DNA from: Clostridiales bacterium CCNA10
GTDB taxonomy: Bacteria > Bacillota > Clostridia > Oscillospirales > Oscillospiraceae
Direction of reading: 5' to 3'
DNA length: 64,000 nucleotides
Assembly: GCA_003573975.1 (NCBI GenBank)
Contig: AP018533.1
Coordinates: forward strand, 930,001 to 994,000
Under the pieces are notes generated by a model. The model did not search any database. It saw only the letters and a program-made list of their open reading frames with translations, and was not told the origin of the DNA. A program made the position numbers and the translations under genes. Shown one piece after another: positions 7,408 to 16,685 of this stretch. Position 1 is the first letter of the stretch; every line of letters starts with the position of its first letter.

Positions 7408-7415
7408 CACAGGGC

Positions 7416-7700
7416 TCAGGTCTCCGGAGCGTTCAGAACGGCGGCCTGCTCCTCCAGCCAGGCGGTCAGCTGGACCAGGCCATCCTCGCTGAGGGGAAAG
7501 GAGGCCTCAGCCAGGACCTGGCTCAGGGCGCGGCTGAGGGGGCCCTTCCACAGCTCTGCATCCAGCGTGGTGCGGGCGGGGGCCTCCCCGTCCTCGTGGG
7601 AGGAGGGGTGGATAAAAAAGCGGGCTTCTCCCTTGCTGCCGTACCAGGTGTTTCCATTTTCCCAGAACAGCATGGTGGGGATCTCGATGGGACTCAACAT
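7416..7700 (-). CDS. Conserved-looking small hypothetical protein
   Basis: A 94-residue soluble protein starting at the ATG at 7700, which follows CAGGAG at 8-base spacing. The frame is open further upstream but that part is Pro/Arg-rich and overlaps the preceding gene in the wrong phase. It has a Trp/Phe-rich N-terminal half (FWENGNTWYG) and an acidic helical C-terminal half. It is the last gene of a cluster with adh, glpK and a 147-residue hypothetical. I do not recognise a family. Confidence 0.7.
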   Translation of the reverse strand: MLSPIEIPTMLFWENGNTWYGSKGEARFFIHPSSHEDGEAPARTTLDAELWKGPLSRALSQVLAEASFPLSEDGLVQLTAWLEEQAAVLNAPET

Positions 7701-7740
7701 AGGGGTCACTCCTGTTGTGATGTTTCCGCCGAAGGGCGGC

Positions 7741-8184
7741 TCAGTGCCGGATGTCCGGCCGGGGCTGATAGGGGATGGGGGCCGGGTGGGCCTGGCAGAA
7801 GCGGACGACGGCCCCGCGCACCAGATCGTAAGGGGCGTCGTCTGTACAGGCGGTCTCCCCGTGATAGTCCTCCTCCAGCTCCCGCTCTGTGAGCTCTCCC
7901 CGGTGGTACCGGTGGGCCACCTCGCCGCAGGAGCGGAGGTGGACCAGGACGCCGTGAAGCCGCTCCCCCTCCTCCGGAGAGAGCACACCGGAGTCCAGCA
8001 GGGTGTGGTCCAGAAAAGCACAGAAAAAGGCATGGTCCCGGCACCAGTTCCGGTTCCCGTTGGCCTGGGCCTCGTGTCGGAGCCGCTCGATCTGCCGCAG
8101 CAGCTCCCCCTGGAGGACGGTGGACTGTCCCCGCTTCGGGACCCAGCGCGTCCAGATCTCCCGGCAGATCTGTTCTTCTTCCAT
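7741..8184 (-). CDS. Hypothetical helical protein
   Basis: 147 residues from the ATG at 8184, which follows AAAGGAG at suitable spacing and leaves a 26-bp gap after glpK. An earlier in-frame start at 8214 would overlap the glpK stop. The protein is charged and predicted mostly helical, with several His and Cys residues in the middle (RNWCRDHAFFCAFLDH). No family is recognised. It may be co-transcribed with glpK. Confidence 0.7.
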   Translation of the reverse strand: MEEEQICREIWTRWVPKRGQSTVLQGELLRQIERLRHEAQANGNRNWCRDHAFFCAFLDHTLLDSGVLSPEEGERLHGVLVHLRSCGEVAHRYHRGELTERELEEDYHGETACTDDAPYDLVRGAVVRFCQAHPAPIPYQPRPDIRH

Positions 8185-8210
8185 TTTGTCAGGCTCCTTT
8201 CCTCCGGCGG

Positions 8211-9707
8211 TCACGGCTCCGGCTCAGCCCAGCGGAGGGCGCGGCCCACCGCCTTGTGCCAGCCGGCCAGCAGGCGGGCCCGGTCGTCTGTGCCCATGTC
8301 CGGCTCATAGAGACGGTCCAGCCGCCACTGGGCGCGGATCTCCTCCAGGCCGCTCCACATCCCGACCGCCAGACCGGCCAGATAGGCCGCGCCCAGGGCG
8401 GTGGTCTCCCGAATCACAGGGCGGCGGACCGGCTTGTCCAGAATGTCCGCCTGGAACTGCATCAGGAAGCGGTCCCGGCTGGCCCCGCCGTCCACCTTCA
8501 GCTGGGTGAGCGAGATCCCGGTGTCCTTCTCCATGGCGTGGACCAGATCCCAGCTCTGATAGGCGATGGACTCCTGGGCGGCCCGGATGATGTGGTCCCG
8601 GCCGGTGCCCCGGGTCAGTCCCACCAGAGCGCCCCGGGCGTACATATCCCAGTAGGGGGCCCCAAGGCCGGTGAAGGCGGGGACCAGATAGACGCCGCCG
8701 GTGTCCGGCACCTTGGAGGCGTAATACTCCGCGTCCCTGGCCTCACCGATGAAGCGCAGCTCGTCCCGGACCCACTGGATCACCGCGCCCCCCACAAAGA
8801 CGGAGCCCTCCAGGGCGTACTGCACCTTCCCGTCCAGGCTGATTGCAATGGTGGACAGCAGGCCGTTGTTGCTGCGGTAGAGCCGCTCGCCGGTGTTCAT
8901 CAGCAGGAAACAGCCGGTGCCGTAGGTGTTTTTGGCCTCGCCGGGAGAGAAGCAGGCCTGGCCGAACAGAGCGGCCTGCTGGTCGCCGGCGATGCCGGCG
9001 ATGGGGATCTGCGCACCCTGGAGTTCTACAGAGCCGTAGATCCCGCTGGAGTCCCGCACCTGGGGCAACATGGACATGGGGATGCCCAGGCGGCCGCAGA
9101 TATGGGGGTCCCAGCACAGTGACTGGATATCAAAGAGCATCGTGCGGCTGGCGTTGGTGCAGTCGGTGATATGGACCTTTCCGCCGGTGAGCTTCCACAC
9201 CAGCCAGGAGTCCACGGTGCCGAACAGAAGCTCTCCGGCCTCCGCCCGGGCCCGGGCCCCCTCCACATGGTCCAGGATCCAGCTGAGCTTGGTGGCGGAG
9301 AAGTAGGCGTCGATGAGCAGGCCGGTGTGCTCCTGGACGTAATCAGTAAAGGCCCGGTCCTCCTTGAGCTGCTCGCACAGCGGCGCAGTGCGGCGGCACT
9401 GCCACACGATGGCGTTGTAAATAGGCCGCCCGGTGACTTTGTCCCAGACAATGGTGGTCTCCCGCTGGTTGGTGATGCCGATGGCGGCCAATTCATGGGG
9501 GGAGATGCCCGTCTGGGCCAGCACCTCGGTGAGGACAGAGTACTGGGTGGACCAGATCTCCATGGGGTCCTGCTCCACCCAGCCGGGCTGGGGATAGATC
9601 TGGGTCAGCTCCCGCTGGGCGGTGCCCAGGATGTTCTGGTCCTGGTCAAACAGGATACACCGGCTGCTGGTGGTGCCCTGATCCAGGGCGGCGATATATC
9701 GCTTCAC
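8211..9707 (-). CDS. glpK: Glycerol kinase
   Basis: GlpK phosphorylates glycerol to sn-glycerol 3-phosphate in the cytosol. The family signatures are clear: [10 protein letters not shown] near residues 6-15, GWVEQDP near 43, TNQRETT near 80, and [19 protein letters not shown] near 400. The length (498) is normal. I prefer the GTG at 9707 because AGAGGAG lies 8 bases upstream; an in-frame GTG three codons earlier overlaps that site. It follows an iron alcohol dehydrogenase gene by 70 bp, suggesting a polyol-use gene set, but no facilitator or glycerol 3-phosphate dehydrogenase is present. Confidence 0.97.
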   Translation of the reverse strand: MKRYIAALDQGTTSSRCILFDQDQNILGTAQRELTQIYPQPGWVEQDPMEIWSTQYSVLTEVLAQTGISPHELAAIGITNQRETTIVWDKVTGRPIYNAIVWQCRRTAPLCEQLKEDRAFTDYVQEHTGLLIDAYFSATKLSWILDHVEGARARAEAGELLFGTVDSWLVWKLTGGKVHITDCTNASRTMLFDIQSLCWDPHICGRLGIPMSMLPQVRDSSGIYGSVELQGAQIPIAGIAGDQQAALFGQACFSPGEAKNTYGTGCFLLMNTGERLYRSNNGLLSTIAISLDGKVQYALEGSVFVGGAVIQWVRDELRFIGEARDAEYYASKVPDTGGVYLVPAFTGLGAPYWDMYARGALVGLTRGTGRDHIIRAAQESIAYQSWDLVHAMEKDTGISLTQLKVDGGASRDRFLMQFQADILDKPVRRPVIRETTALGAAYLAGLAVGMWSGLEEIRAQWRLDRLYEPDMGTDDRARLLAGWHKAVGRALRWAEPEP

Positions 9708-9776
9708 AGGGATCACTCCTCTCTGGCGGCGAAGCCGCCGGGATATGGATGAAAAACAAGGGAGACGTCGCCTGGC

Positions 9777-10964
9777 TCAGCGGTTGGCCGCCCGGTAAAT
9801 GGCCAGGATGTCCGCCTCGCCCAGCACCCGGAAGGCGCCGATGGTCCGGGCCCCGTAGAAGGTGCAGCGGCGGGCCAGTTCCTTCAGCTCCTCCTCGCTC
9901 TGGAGTCCGCAGCCCAGTTCGGTCAGGCAGGTGGGCATCCCCAGGGAGCGGAAGTAGTCCACGGTGCGGGCAATGGCCTGCCGGGCCAGCTCCTCCTGGC
10001 TGCCTCCGGCGGGGTCCAGACCCCAGACGCTCACCCCGTACTGGGCAAAGCGGGCGGGATCGGTCTCCACGCAGTACTCCGCCCAGCTGCCCCATACAGC
10101 GGAGAGGGTGGCCCCATGGGCGAAGTCGAAGCGGGCGCTGAGCTCATGGCCCAGCTGGTGGACGGCAAAATCCTTGGGCGCGCCCAGGCCGGTGAGCCCG
10201 TTGTGGGAGAGACTGCCCGCCCACATCAGCTCGCTCATGGCCTGGAGGTCGCAGGGATCTGCCAGGGCCCGGGCGCCGCAGCGGATCACCGTGCGCAGCA
10301 GCCCCTGGGCGATCTCGTCGGTGAGCAGATTACCGGTGACACAGGTGAAATAGCGGTCCAGAGTGTGCATCATGATATCCACCACGCCGCAGGCGATCTG
10401 GTAGGGGGGGAGGGAGCAGGTCAGTTCCGGATCCATCACCGCAAAGCGGGGGCGGATCTGCTCTGAGGTCAGGCCCCGCTTCTCCAAAGTATCGTCCCGG
10501 GTGAGCACGGCGGAGGAGCTGGTCTCGCTCCCGGCGGCGGAGATGGTGAGCACCGCCCCCACTGGAAGGGTGCGCTCCACCGGGCGCTTGCCCAGCCAGA
10601 AGTCCCACAGGTCGGTCTCGGGCTCCGCCGCGCCCAGGGCGATGGCCTTGGCGGCGTCGATGACGCTGCCGCCGCCGACGGCAAGGATCAGGTCCGCCCC
10701 AAATTCCAGCGCCGTCTGAACGCCCTCACGGACCTGGAACAGGCGGGGGTTGGGGTGGATCCCCGCAAAGACGCGGCAGGCGAGTCCGGCCTGAATCAAA
10801 GACTGCTCCACCCGGTCCAGTAGTCCGCTGCGCCGGGCACTCTGGCCGCCGCAGACCAGCAGGACCCGGTGGGCGTCCAGACCGGCGGCCAGTTCCCCAG
10901 TCCGGGACTCCGTCCCCGGTCCAAAGACGATCCGGGTGGGAATGGAAAATTCAAATGCGTGCAT
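9777..10964 (-). CDS. Iron-containing (group III) alcohol dehydrogenase
   Basis: The 395-residue protein has the NAD(P)-binding GGGSVIDAAK near 96-105 and the metal-ligand region DIMMHTLDRYF near 196 plus HQLGHELSARFDFAHGA near 260-275, as in BdhA/YqhD-type dehydrogenases. These reduce aldehydes to alcohols with NADH or NADPH using Fe or Zn. The ATG at 10964 is preferred because GGAGGG lies 8 bases upstream; two TTG codons just before it are poorer. It is the promoter-proximal gene of the adh-glpK cluster. Substrate cannot be told from sequence. Confidence 0.93.
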   Translation of the reverse strand: MHAFEFSIPTRIVFGPGTESRTGELAAGLDAHRVLLVCGGQSARRSGLLDRVEQSLIQAGLACRVFAGIHPNPRLFQVREGVQTALEFGADLILAVGGGSVIDAAKAIALGAAEPETDLWDFWLGKRPVERTLPVGAVLTISAAGSETSSSAVLTRDDTLEKRGLTSEQIRPRFAVMDPELTCSLPPYQIACGVVDIMMHTLDRYFTCVTGNLLTDEIAQGLLRTVIRCGARALADPCDLQAMSELMWAGSLSHNGLTGLGAPKDFAVHQLGHELSARFDFAHGATLSAVWGSWAEYCVETDPARFAQYGVSVWGLDPAGGSQEELARQAIARTVDYFRSLGMPTCLTELGCGLQSEEELKELARRCTFYGARTIGAFRVLGEADILAIYRAANR

Positions 10965-11003
10965 CAACAACGCCCTCCTGCGACAAAAAATTCAGATAAG
11001 GAA

Positions 11004-11032
11004 ACTGTACCACAATCCCAGGCTGTGGGCAA
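11004..11032 (-). promoter_or_regulatory. Promoter of the adh-glpK cluster
   Basis: On the minus strand TTGCCC (11027-11032) and TACAGT (11004-11009) are 17 bases apart, upstream of the alcohol dehydrogenase gene. Confidence 0.6.
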
Positions 11033-11121
11033 GGGGGAGTGGGACCATTTCTCATCCAGGCGCATAGGCTGGGATGTGGCGGACGCCACACAGAACGATC
11101 CCAGAATAAGGAGCGTATCGT

Positions 11122-12510
11122 ATGATGAATCGTTATCTGCCCGCAGACCGGGACTGGAGGCAGCGGGAAGGCGTGACTGCCTATCTCACCACCTCCTGCT
11201 CCCAGCCCTGCGTACCATCCTGCTGCCCTCCGCCCTGTCCTCTGCCCTGTCCCCCGGGGCCGGTTATTCCCGGACCGATCGGCCCCACTGGGCCGCAGGG
11301 TTACCCCGGTCCTGACGGCGCCACCGGCCCCACCGGTCCCCAGGGGATCCCTGGCCCCGCTGGCGCGCAGGGCCCCACCGGCCCCGCCGGTCCTGTCGGA
11401 GCCACAGGCGCGACGGGCGCGCAGGGCCCCACCGGCCCCGCCGGTCCTGTCGGAGCCACGGGCGCGGCTGGCGCACAGGGTCCCACCGGCCCCGCCGGTC
11501 CTGTTGGGGCCACGGGTGCGGCTGGCGCACAGGGACCCACCGGCCCCGCCGGCCCTGTCGGAGCCACAGGCGCGGCTGGCGCGCAGGGTCCCACCGGCCC
11601 TGCCGGTCCTGTTGGAGCCACGGGCGCGGCTGGCGCACAGGGTCCAACCGGCCCCGCCGGTCCTGTCGGAGCCACGGGTGCGGCTGGCGCGCAGGGCCCC
11701 ACCGGCCCCGCCGGTCCTGTCGGAGCCACGGGCGCGGCTGGCGCACAGGGTCCCACCGGCCCCGCCGGTCCTGTCGGAGCCACGGGTGCGGCTGGCGCGC
11801 AGGGCCCCACCGGCCCCGCCGGTCCTGTCGGAGCCACGGGCGCGGCTGGCGCACAGGGTCCCACCGGCCCCGCCGGTCCTGTTGGGGCCACGGGTGCGGC
11901 TGGCGCACAGGGACCCACCGGCCCCGCCGGCCCTGTCGGAGCCACAGGCGCGGCTGGCGCGCAGGGTCCCACCGGCCCTGCCGGTCCTGTTGGAGCCACG
12001 GGTGCGGCTGGCGCGCAGGGTCCCACCGGCCCTGCCGGTCCTGTTGGAGCCACGGGTGCGGCTGGCGCGCAGGGTCCCACCGGCCCTGCCGGTCCTGTTG
12101 GAGCCACGGGCGCGGCTGGCGCACAGGGTCCCACCGGCCCCGCCGGTCCTGTCGGAGCCACGGGTGCGGCTGGCGCGCAGGGCCCCACCGGCCCCGCCGG
12201 TCCTGTCGGAGCCACGGGCGCGGCTGGCGCACAGGGTCCCACCGGCCCCGCCGGTCCTGTCGGAGCCACGGGTGCGGCTGGCGCGCAGGGCCCCACCGGC
12301 CCCGCCGGTCCTGTCGGAGCCACGGGCGCACAGGGTCCCATTGGTCCTACCGGCCCCACCGGCCCCATCGGTCCCACTGGCCCTGCCGGTCCGGAGACCG
12401 CAGTGCCTGTGGTTGCCGCAGTGGCAGATGCCACCGGAACGGAGGATGCGGTCACCAAGCTGAACCAGCTGCTGGCGAATATGCGGGAGGCCCGTCTGCT
12501 GGCCCCCTGA
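11122..12510 (+). CDS. Collagen-like Gly-X-Y repeat protein
   Basis: The 462-residue protein has a short N-terminal region without a signal peptide, a Cys/Pro-rich segment ([15 protein letters not shown] near 26-40), then about 370 residues of Gly-X-Y triplets, and a 40-residue C-terminal tail ending in a helix ([17 protein letters not shown]). The triplets are dominated by the 18-residue unit [18 protein letters not shown]. Such proteins form collagen-like triple helices, as in BclA-type exosporium filaments of spore formers; the Cys cluster and missing signal peptide fit a spore-coat or exosporium protein better than a secreted one (inference). Thr-rich triplets are typical O-glycosylation sites, and a glycosyltransferase gene follows. 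AAGGAG precedes the start. Confidence 0.9.
   Translation: MMNRYLPADRDWRQREGVTAYLTTSCSQPCVPSCCPPPCPLPCPPGPVIPGPIGPTGPQGYPGPDGATGPTGPQGIPGPAGAQGPTGPAGPVGATGATGAQGPTGPAGPVGATGAAGAQGPTGPAGPVGATGAAGAQGPTGPAGPVGATGAAGAQGPTGPAGPVGATGAAGAQGPTGPAGPVGATGAAGAQGPTGPAGPVGATGAAGAQGPTGPAGPVGATGAAGAQGPTGPAGPVGATGAAGAQGPTGPAGPVGATGAAGAQGPTGPAGPVGATGAAGAQGPTGPAGPVGATGAAGAQGPTGPAGPVGATGAAGAQGPTGPAGPVGATGAAGAQGPTGPAGPVGATGAAGAQGPTGPAGPVGATGAAGAQGPTGPAGPVGATGAAGAQGPTGPAGPVGATGAQGPIGPTGPTGPIGPTGPAGPETAVPVVAAVADATGTEDAVTKLNQLLANMREARLLAP
11371..12288 (+). repeat. 17 tandem 54-bp coding repeats
   Basis: Seventeen complete 54-bp units, each encoding [12 protein letters not shown](G)AAGAQ-type 18-mers, followed by an eighteenth partial unit. 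The first unit carries the variant GATGATGAQ. Units differ mainly at third positions, so blocks of identical DNA recur over several units. This arrangement is prone to expansion, contraction and assembly error. Confidence 0.95.
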
Positions 12511-12535
12511 CGGACACAGCGGAGCAAGATCCCAG

Positions 12536-12573
12536 CACAGGGGCGGCGCTCGCATTGGGCGCCGCCCCTGTGT
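12536..12573 (+). terminator. GC-rich hairpin after the collagen-like gene
   Basis: CACAGGGGCGGCGC pairs with GCGCCGCCCCTGTG. There is no T-run, so termination is uncertain. It lies between the collagen-like gene and the glycosyltransferase gene and may trim or stabilise the transcript. Confidence 0.4.
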
Positions 12574-12615
12574 GCGGAAGAAAGTGGGAGAGATAAGGAG
12601 CAGGAGGTGGACAGA

Positions 12616-13728
12616 ATGGGCACTTACAAGGTATGTGTGTATGCGATTTGTAAGAATGAGGAGAAATTTGCAGACCGATGGATGGACTCCATGGGGGAGG
12701 CCGACCTGGTGGTGGTGCTGGACACCGGATCAGAGGATGGTACGGCGGAACGGCTGAGGGCGCGGGGCGCGCAGGTCACGGTGGAACAGATCCTCCCCTG
12801 GCGGTTCGACGCGGCCCGCAACCGGTCTCTGGAGCTGGTTCCGGAGGACGTGGACCTGTGTGTCTGCACGGACTTGGATGAAGTGTTCCGCCCGGGATGG
12901 CGGGAGGCGCTGGAGCAGGCCTGGAGGCCTGACTGCGGACGGGTCTCCTACCGCTATACCTGGAGCTTCCAGCCGGACGGCTCAGAGGGTGTGGTGTTCT
13001 GGAGCGATAAGATCCACGCCCGCCGGGGCTACCGGTGGGTCCATCCGGTGCATGAGGTGCTCCAGTGGGTGGGGGAGGGCGCTCCGGGGCCTACGGCGGC
13101 GGCGGAAGGGGTCCAGCTGGACCATCACCCGGATCCGGAAAAATCCCGGGGACAGTACCTGAACCTGCTGGAGCTGTCTGTGGAGGAGGACCCGGAGGAC
13201 GACCGGAATATGCACTATCTGGGCCGGGAGTACCTGTTTCGGGGACGGTGGGAGGATAGTATCCGCATCCTGAAGCGCCACCTGGCCATGCCGCAGGCGG
13301 TGTGGCGGGATGAGCGGGCGGCATCCATGCGGTTTTTGGCCCGGGCCTGCCTTGCGCTGGGCCGTCAGAACGAGGCGCTGGAGTGGTATCTCCGGGCCGC
13401 GGCGGAGGCCCCCTATCTTCGGGAACCATGGGTGGAGCTGGCCCGTCTGCTGTACCAGCGGGAGGAGTGGGACGGTGTGCTGTATGCCGCCGGTCAGGCG
13501 CTGGCGGTCCAAGAGCGACCCCGCACCTACATCTGCGAGCCGGAGGCGTGGGGCAGCCTGCCCCATGATCTGCGCTGTCAGGCCTTTTACCACACGGGGC
13601 GGCCCATACTGGCCCTGGAGGAGGCGCGCCGGGCGCTGGCCCTGTCGCCGAAGGACCGGAGATTGCGGGAAAATGTGGAGCTGTTGGAGCGGCAGATGCG
13701 CCATACAGAAGCATCTACGCCCTATTGA
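12616..13728 (+). CDS. GT2 glycosyltransferase with TPR-like C-terminal half
   Basis: The 370-residue protein has a GT-A glycosyltransferase 2 domain in the first 200 residues ([22 protein letters not shown] near 32-43, and the metal-binding CTDLDE near 84-89), followed by helical tetratricopeptide-like repeats (for example [20 protein letters not shown] and [20 protein letters not shown]). Proteins of this layout often glycosylate surface or spore proteins. ATG 12616 has GGAGG 8 bases upstream; an in-frame GTG at 12607 is inside that site. It lies just after the collagen-like gene in the same direction, so the collagen Thr residues are a plausible target (inference). Confidence 0.88.
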   Translation: MGTYKVCVYAICKNEEKFADRWMDSMGEADLVVVLDTGSEDGTAERLRARGAQVTVEQILPWRFDAARNRSLELVPEDVDLCVCTDLDEVFRPGWREALEQAWRPDCGRVSYRYTWSFQPDGSEGVVFWSDKIHARRGYRWVHPVHEVLQWVGEGAPGPTAAAEGVQLDHHPDPEKSRGQYLNLLELSVEEDPEDDRNMHYLGREYLFRGRWEDSIRILKRHLAMPQAVWRDERAASMRFLARACLALGRQNEALEWYLRAAAEAPYLREPWVELARLLYQREEWDGVLYAAGQALAVQERPRTYICEPEAWGSLPHDLRCQAFYHTGRPILALEEARRALALSPKDRRLRENVELLERQMRHTEASTPY

Positions 13729-13732
13729 ACGG

Positions 13733-13779
13733 AAAAGCCATGTGAAATTGCTTGTTCGGCGATTCCACATGGCTTTTTT
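13733..13779. terminator. Terminator hairpin
   Basis: AAAGCCATGTG pairs with CACATGGCTTT, followed by TTTTTT on the plus strand. It ends the glycosyltransferase transcript and could also act on the leftward 27-residue gene. Confidence 0.8.
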
Positions 13780-13816
13780 AGAATTATGGCGTTATCAATA
13801 GAAAATCCTCTTTGAG

Positions 13817-13900
13817 TTATGCTGTCAAAAACAGTGCAAAGTAGAAGAGAAAGATTGCGGCTACAATGATGCCAAGAATGATAAAAATTTTCTTTTTCAT
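13817..13900 (-). CDS. 27-residue single-span membrane peptide
   Basis: The frame starts ATG-AAA-AAG-AAA at 13900 with AGGAAGG six bases upstream and encodes four basic residues followed by about 22 hydrophobic residues, then TAA. It lies 15 bp after the DUF4230 gene in the same direction, so the two are likely one operon. Function unknown; the layout is that of a small membrane peptide. Confidence 0.55.
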   Translation of the reverse strand: MKKKIFIILGIIVAAIFLFYFALFLTA

Positions 13901-13915
13901 AAAACACCTTCCTGT

Positions 13916-14545
13916 TTACTGTTCAGAAAATTCAAGCTGATACTGGCTCAGATCATATTGTTGGGAGAAAAATCCGTATAGAAGTGTTTTGGCATTTTGA
14001 ATGGCGTCTTCGAATAGACCATTGTTGATAGCCGATTGTTCAGCGGTCTTTTTCATCTGTGTCAGGGCGGCATTATGTTCGTCCAGAGTGACCTGACGGA
14101 AGATACTTTCTGCTTCGTGATATAGCTTAAAGGAGTCAAGATCGATCTCGTGACTTAAAATCCTTACTGGGGGGAGTGTGACACGGATTATTTGTTTTTC
14201 CTCGTTAACGCTCCAAGTGATTTGAGAAAAATCAAAGCCTGCCTTGATGATAGAATCATAGCTGTATGTGTATTTGCTCTGAGTAAAGGGGATTTCGATG
14301 CCCCAGATATTCTGAGCGGCCTCTTCCGTGTTGACTGTGGTACAATAGGCGGCCTGCGTTGCGAACTCGCCGATGTTTTCAAAGCCGAGCGAGGTTGTTT
14401 TGTTGTCGAGTGAGAGGTACTTGTTCCAGCCGATCACGCCAAATATAAGCAGGGCGATGATGAGGATGACTGACATGGCTTTGATCGTGAAAAGGCGCTT
14501 GAGATAATCTGGGAGCCTGCGTTTCTGAGTTTCATTTGGATTCAT
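13916..14545 (-). CDS. DUF4230-family membrane-anchored protein
   Basis: The 209-residue protein has a basic N-terminus, one transmembrane segment at about residues 23-41, and an extracytoplasmic part with the pattern LGFENIGEFATQAAY near 53-67 that is typical of DUF4230 proteins. The function of the family is unknown. Base composition is clearly lower in GC than the neighbouring genes, and an insertion sequence lies directly upstream, so recent gain is plausible. The ATG follows a GGAGG. Confidence 0.8.
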   Translation of the reverse strand: MNPNETQKRRLPDYLKRLFTIKAMSVILIIALLIFGVIGWNKYLSLDNKTTSLGFENIGEFATQAAYCTTVNTEEAAQNIWGIEIPFTQSKYTYSYDSIIKAGFDFSQITWSVNEEKQIIRVTLPPVRILSHEIDLDSFKLYHEAESIFRQVTLDEHNAALTQMKKTAEQSAINNGLFEDAIQNAKTLLYGFFSQQYDLSQYQLEFSEQ

Positions 14546-14701
14546 GATGTATTCCTCCGTTCTATTCTATATGGGAAGTATGCTCTCCCAAGAGATACCT
14601 TGTAATTTCCACGAATCTAAAAACATAAGGGAGATTCCCGTCAATTATAGTATATTTTGGAGGTAATTAGCAAGCGTGCTCGAAGTATTAAAATCAATAT
14701 C

Positions 14702-14726
14702 TTCTATCTGCCTAATTTTCGGAAAT
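14702..14726. repeat. Direct repeat flanking the insertion sequence, left copy
   Basis: TTCTATCTGCCTAATTTTCG followed by GAAAT, identical over 25 bases to 15768-15792. The repeats lie immediately outside the IS terminal inverted repeats. Their length is unusual for a target-site duplication. Confidence 0.85.
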
Positions 14727-15766
14727 GTAGGTTTGTCAAACATATTGGACAGTGAACTCACGTGGCGAACGCCATGCGAGGGGCCTCATGGGAAAGTTAT
14801 TGGAGCGGCGGTTATGGACGGCGAGCTGCTTATCAAAATCGTCCAGAGAATAAAAACTGTGGCAGGCATAGAAGCGTTTCTGGTCCTCCCTGTGGCTGCG
14901 CTCCACCTTGCCGTTGTGGCGGGGCGTGTAGGGACGGATGAGCTTGTGGTGTATACCGAGCTGTGCAGCGGTAGCCTCAAACAGGGTGGGCAGGTCATGT
15001 TTGCTGTTGGAGAAACGATTGGTGAACTCAAATCCGTTGTCCGTCTGGACACACTCCACCCGGATGCCCCGGCGGGCATACCACTTGAACAACCGCTTCA
15101 GAAAGCCAGCAGAAGAGTAGGTGCTCTGCTCGGGATAGGCGGCCAGGAAGCGCAGGCGAGTGAATTCATCTATGGCAGTGTACTGGAACAAGCGCAGCTC
15201 CGAGTCTGCAATACACCTGCGGGGTACGACTTTCACATCCACCTGGACCCGCTGGCCTGGATAGGTCATCTGCTCGTAGGGCTTGGGCTTATACGCTGGT
15301 TTTTTCTCAGCTGCAGGAAACATCCCCAGCTTCCGCATCACCCGGAACAGGCTCTCCGGACGACGTGTATAACCCCGCAGCCGCAGCCGATGCCACAGTT
15401 CCACCATGCCGAGGCTGGGATTTCGGCGGCGCAGATCCCGGATGAGTTTGAGTTCTGCTTCTGTGTGCTGATTTGGATGGCTGTGGGGACGCCGGGACTG
15501 ACAGGCCATAGAGCCCGCCGTTCCGTCCCAGCGGGCCTTCCAGAAGTAGATGTACGAGCGGCTCTTGTTGTACTTCCGGCTGGCACGGCTCACGCCGCAT
15601 ACTTCATCAGGGATTGCCGATATGCCATGTCTTGTGTTATACTCTTGCTCATGAAGGATATAGCCCCCTCTCGTTCAGTTGTTGCTCACAACTTCAACTA
15701 TAACCGCTGAGGCCTTATCCTTCATCCTTTTTTATTCAACTGTCCAATATGTATTGTACTCCTACA
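14726..15766. mobile_element. Insertion sequence of the DDE (rve) type, about 1.04 kb
   Basis: The ends form an imperfect 28-bp inverted repeat: both start TGTAGG and end ACATATTGGACAGT when read inwards, with differences in the middle. Inside is a single leftward transposase frame. The element is flanked by 24-25-bp direct repeats. It sits between the DUF4230 gene and the rpsB promoter. From the protein it belongs to the integrase-core group that includes IS481-like elements; the exact family was not checked. Confidence 0.85.
14736..15652 (-). pseudogene. DDE transposase with an N-terminal frameshift
   Basis: The main frame (15593-14736, 285 residues from a GTG) has a helix-turn-helix region, the catalytic Asp in VQVDVKV near 118, the second Asp in QTDNGFEF near 184 and the Glu in HNGKVERSHRED near 226, so the DDE triad is present. 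A separate frame from ATG 15652 encodes a plausible first 20 residues (MSKSITQDMAYRQSLMKYAA) and stops at TGA overlapping the GTG. In relatives I remember, these parts are continuous with a few residues between them (KYGV), so a small deletion at a GGCG repeat probably broke the frame. The shorter protein could still be made from the GTG. Confidence 0.75.
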
Positions 15767-15767
15767 A

Positions 15768-15792
15768 TTCTATCTGCCTAATTTTCGGAAAT
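15768..15792. repeat. Direct repeat flanking the insertion sequence, right copy
   Basis: Identical over 25 bases to 14702-14726. It ends four bases before the -35 box of the rpsB promoter. Confidence 0.85.
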
Positions 15793-15795
15793 CAC

Positions 15796-15824
15796 TTGCA
15801 TCTTTTTGTTGTCTGTGCTATACT
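15796..15824 (+). promoter_or_regulatory. Promoter of rpsB-tsf
   Basis: TTGCAT (15796-15801) and TATACT (15819-15824) are 17 bases apart, about 120 bases before rpsB. The IS end is only 30 bp upstream. Confidence 0.75.
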
Positions 15825-15941
15825 ACCAGGGCATTATGCCTGGGAACGCTGATTTTCCGCCCAGTGCCGGAAAGATTTTTCGGTTGGCGGGGGATATGAA
15901 GCGCCCGGAAAGATCAAACTGAATTTTAGGAGGAAACAATC

Positions 15942-16667
15942 ATGGCAGTCGTATCTATGAAGCAGCTGCTGGAGGCCGGCGTGCACTTCGGCCACCAGAC
16001 CCGTCGGTGGAACCCCAAGATGGCCACCTACATTTATACCGAGCGCAACGGGATTTATATCATCGACCTGCAGAAGACCGTGAAGAAGCTGGAGGAGGCC
16101 TATAACTTCGTCCGTTCCCTGGGCGAGAAGGGCGAGACCATCCTCTTCGTCGGCACCAAGAAGCAGGCTCAGGAGGCCATCAAGGAAGAGGCTTCCCGCG
16201 TTGGCATGTACTATGTGAACGCCCGTTGGCTGGGCGGTATGCTCACCAACTTCAAGACCATGCGCGGCCGTGTGGACCGTCTGAACCAGCTCAAGCGGAT
16301 GCAGGAGGACGGCACCTTTGATATGCTTCCCAAGAAGGAAGTCATGAAGCACATGGGCGAGATCGCCAAGCTGGAGAAGTACCTGGGCGGCGTCACCGAG
16401 ATGAAGAAGCTCCCCGGCGCCCTGTTCGTGGTGGATCCCCGCAAGGAGCGCAACGCCATCAACGAGGCCCGCAAGCTGCACATCCCCATCGTCGCCATCG
16501 TGGACACCAACTGTGATCCCGACGAGATCGACTACGTCATCCCCGGCAACGATGACGCTATCCGTGCCATCAAGCTGATCTCCGGTGTGATGGCCAACGC
16601 CATTCAGGAGGGCAAGCAGGGCCAGGATGAGGCCCCCGCCGCCGAGACTGAGGCTACCGCCCAGTAA
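15942..16667 (+). CDS. rpsB: Small ribosomal subunit protein uS2
   Basis: uS2 is a structural protein of the 30S ribosomal subunit. The 241 residues start [20 protein letters not shown], a standard S2 N-terminus, and contain [15 protein letters not shown] and [19 protein letters not shown]. The ATG follows GGAGG. As in most bacteria it is followed by tsf. The last 15 residues are acidic and Ala-rich. Confidence 0.99.
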   Translation: MAVVSMKQLLEAGVHFGHQTRRWNPKMATYIYTERNGIYIIDLQKTVKKLEEAYNFVRSLGEKGETILFVGTKKQAQEAIKEEASRVGMYYVNARWLGGMLTNFKTMRGRVDRLNQLKRMQEDGTFDMLPKKEVMKHMGEIAKLEKYLGGVTEMKKLPGALFVVDPRKERNAINEARKLHIPIVAIVDTNCDPDEIDYVIPGNDDAIRAIKLISGVMANAIQEGKQGQDEAPAAETEATAQ

Positions 16668-16685
16668 GATTCGACCCGCGTTCTG

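Noticed and set aside
11371..12288. Regular repeats resembling a CRISPR array
   Set aside because: There are no unique spacers; units abut directly and are in frame with the collagen-like coding sequence. No CRISPR array or cas operon is seen in the window.
10951..12623. Very long open frames on both strands over the collagen-like gene
   Set aside because: They result from the GC-rich 54-bp repeat being open in several frames. Only the plus-strand Gly-X-Y frame has a ribosome-binding site, a sensible N-terminus and a non-repeat C-terminus.
13722..13907. 61-codon minus-strand frame near the DUF4230 gene
   Set aside because: It overlaps a terminator and the better supported 27-residue ORF, and its composition looks random.
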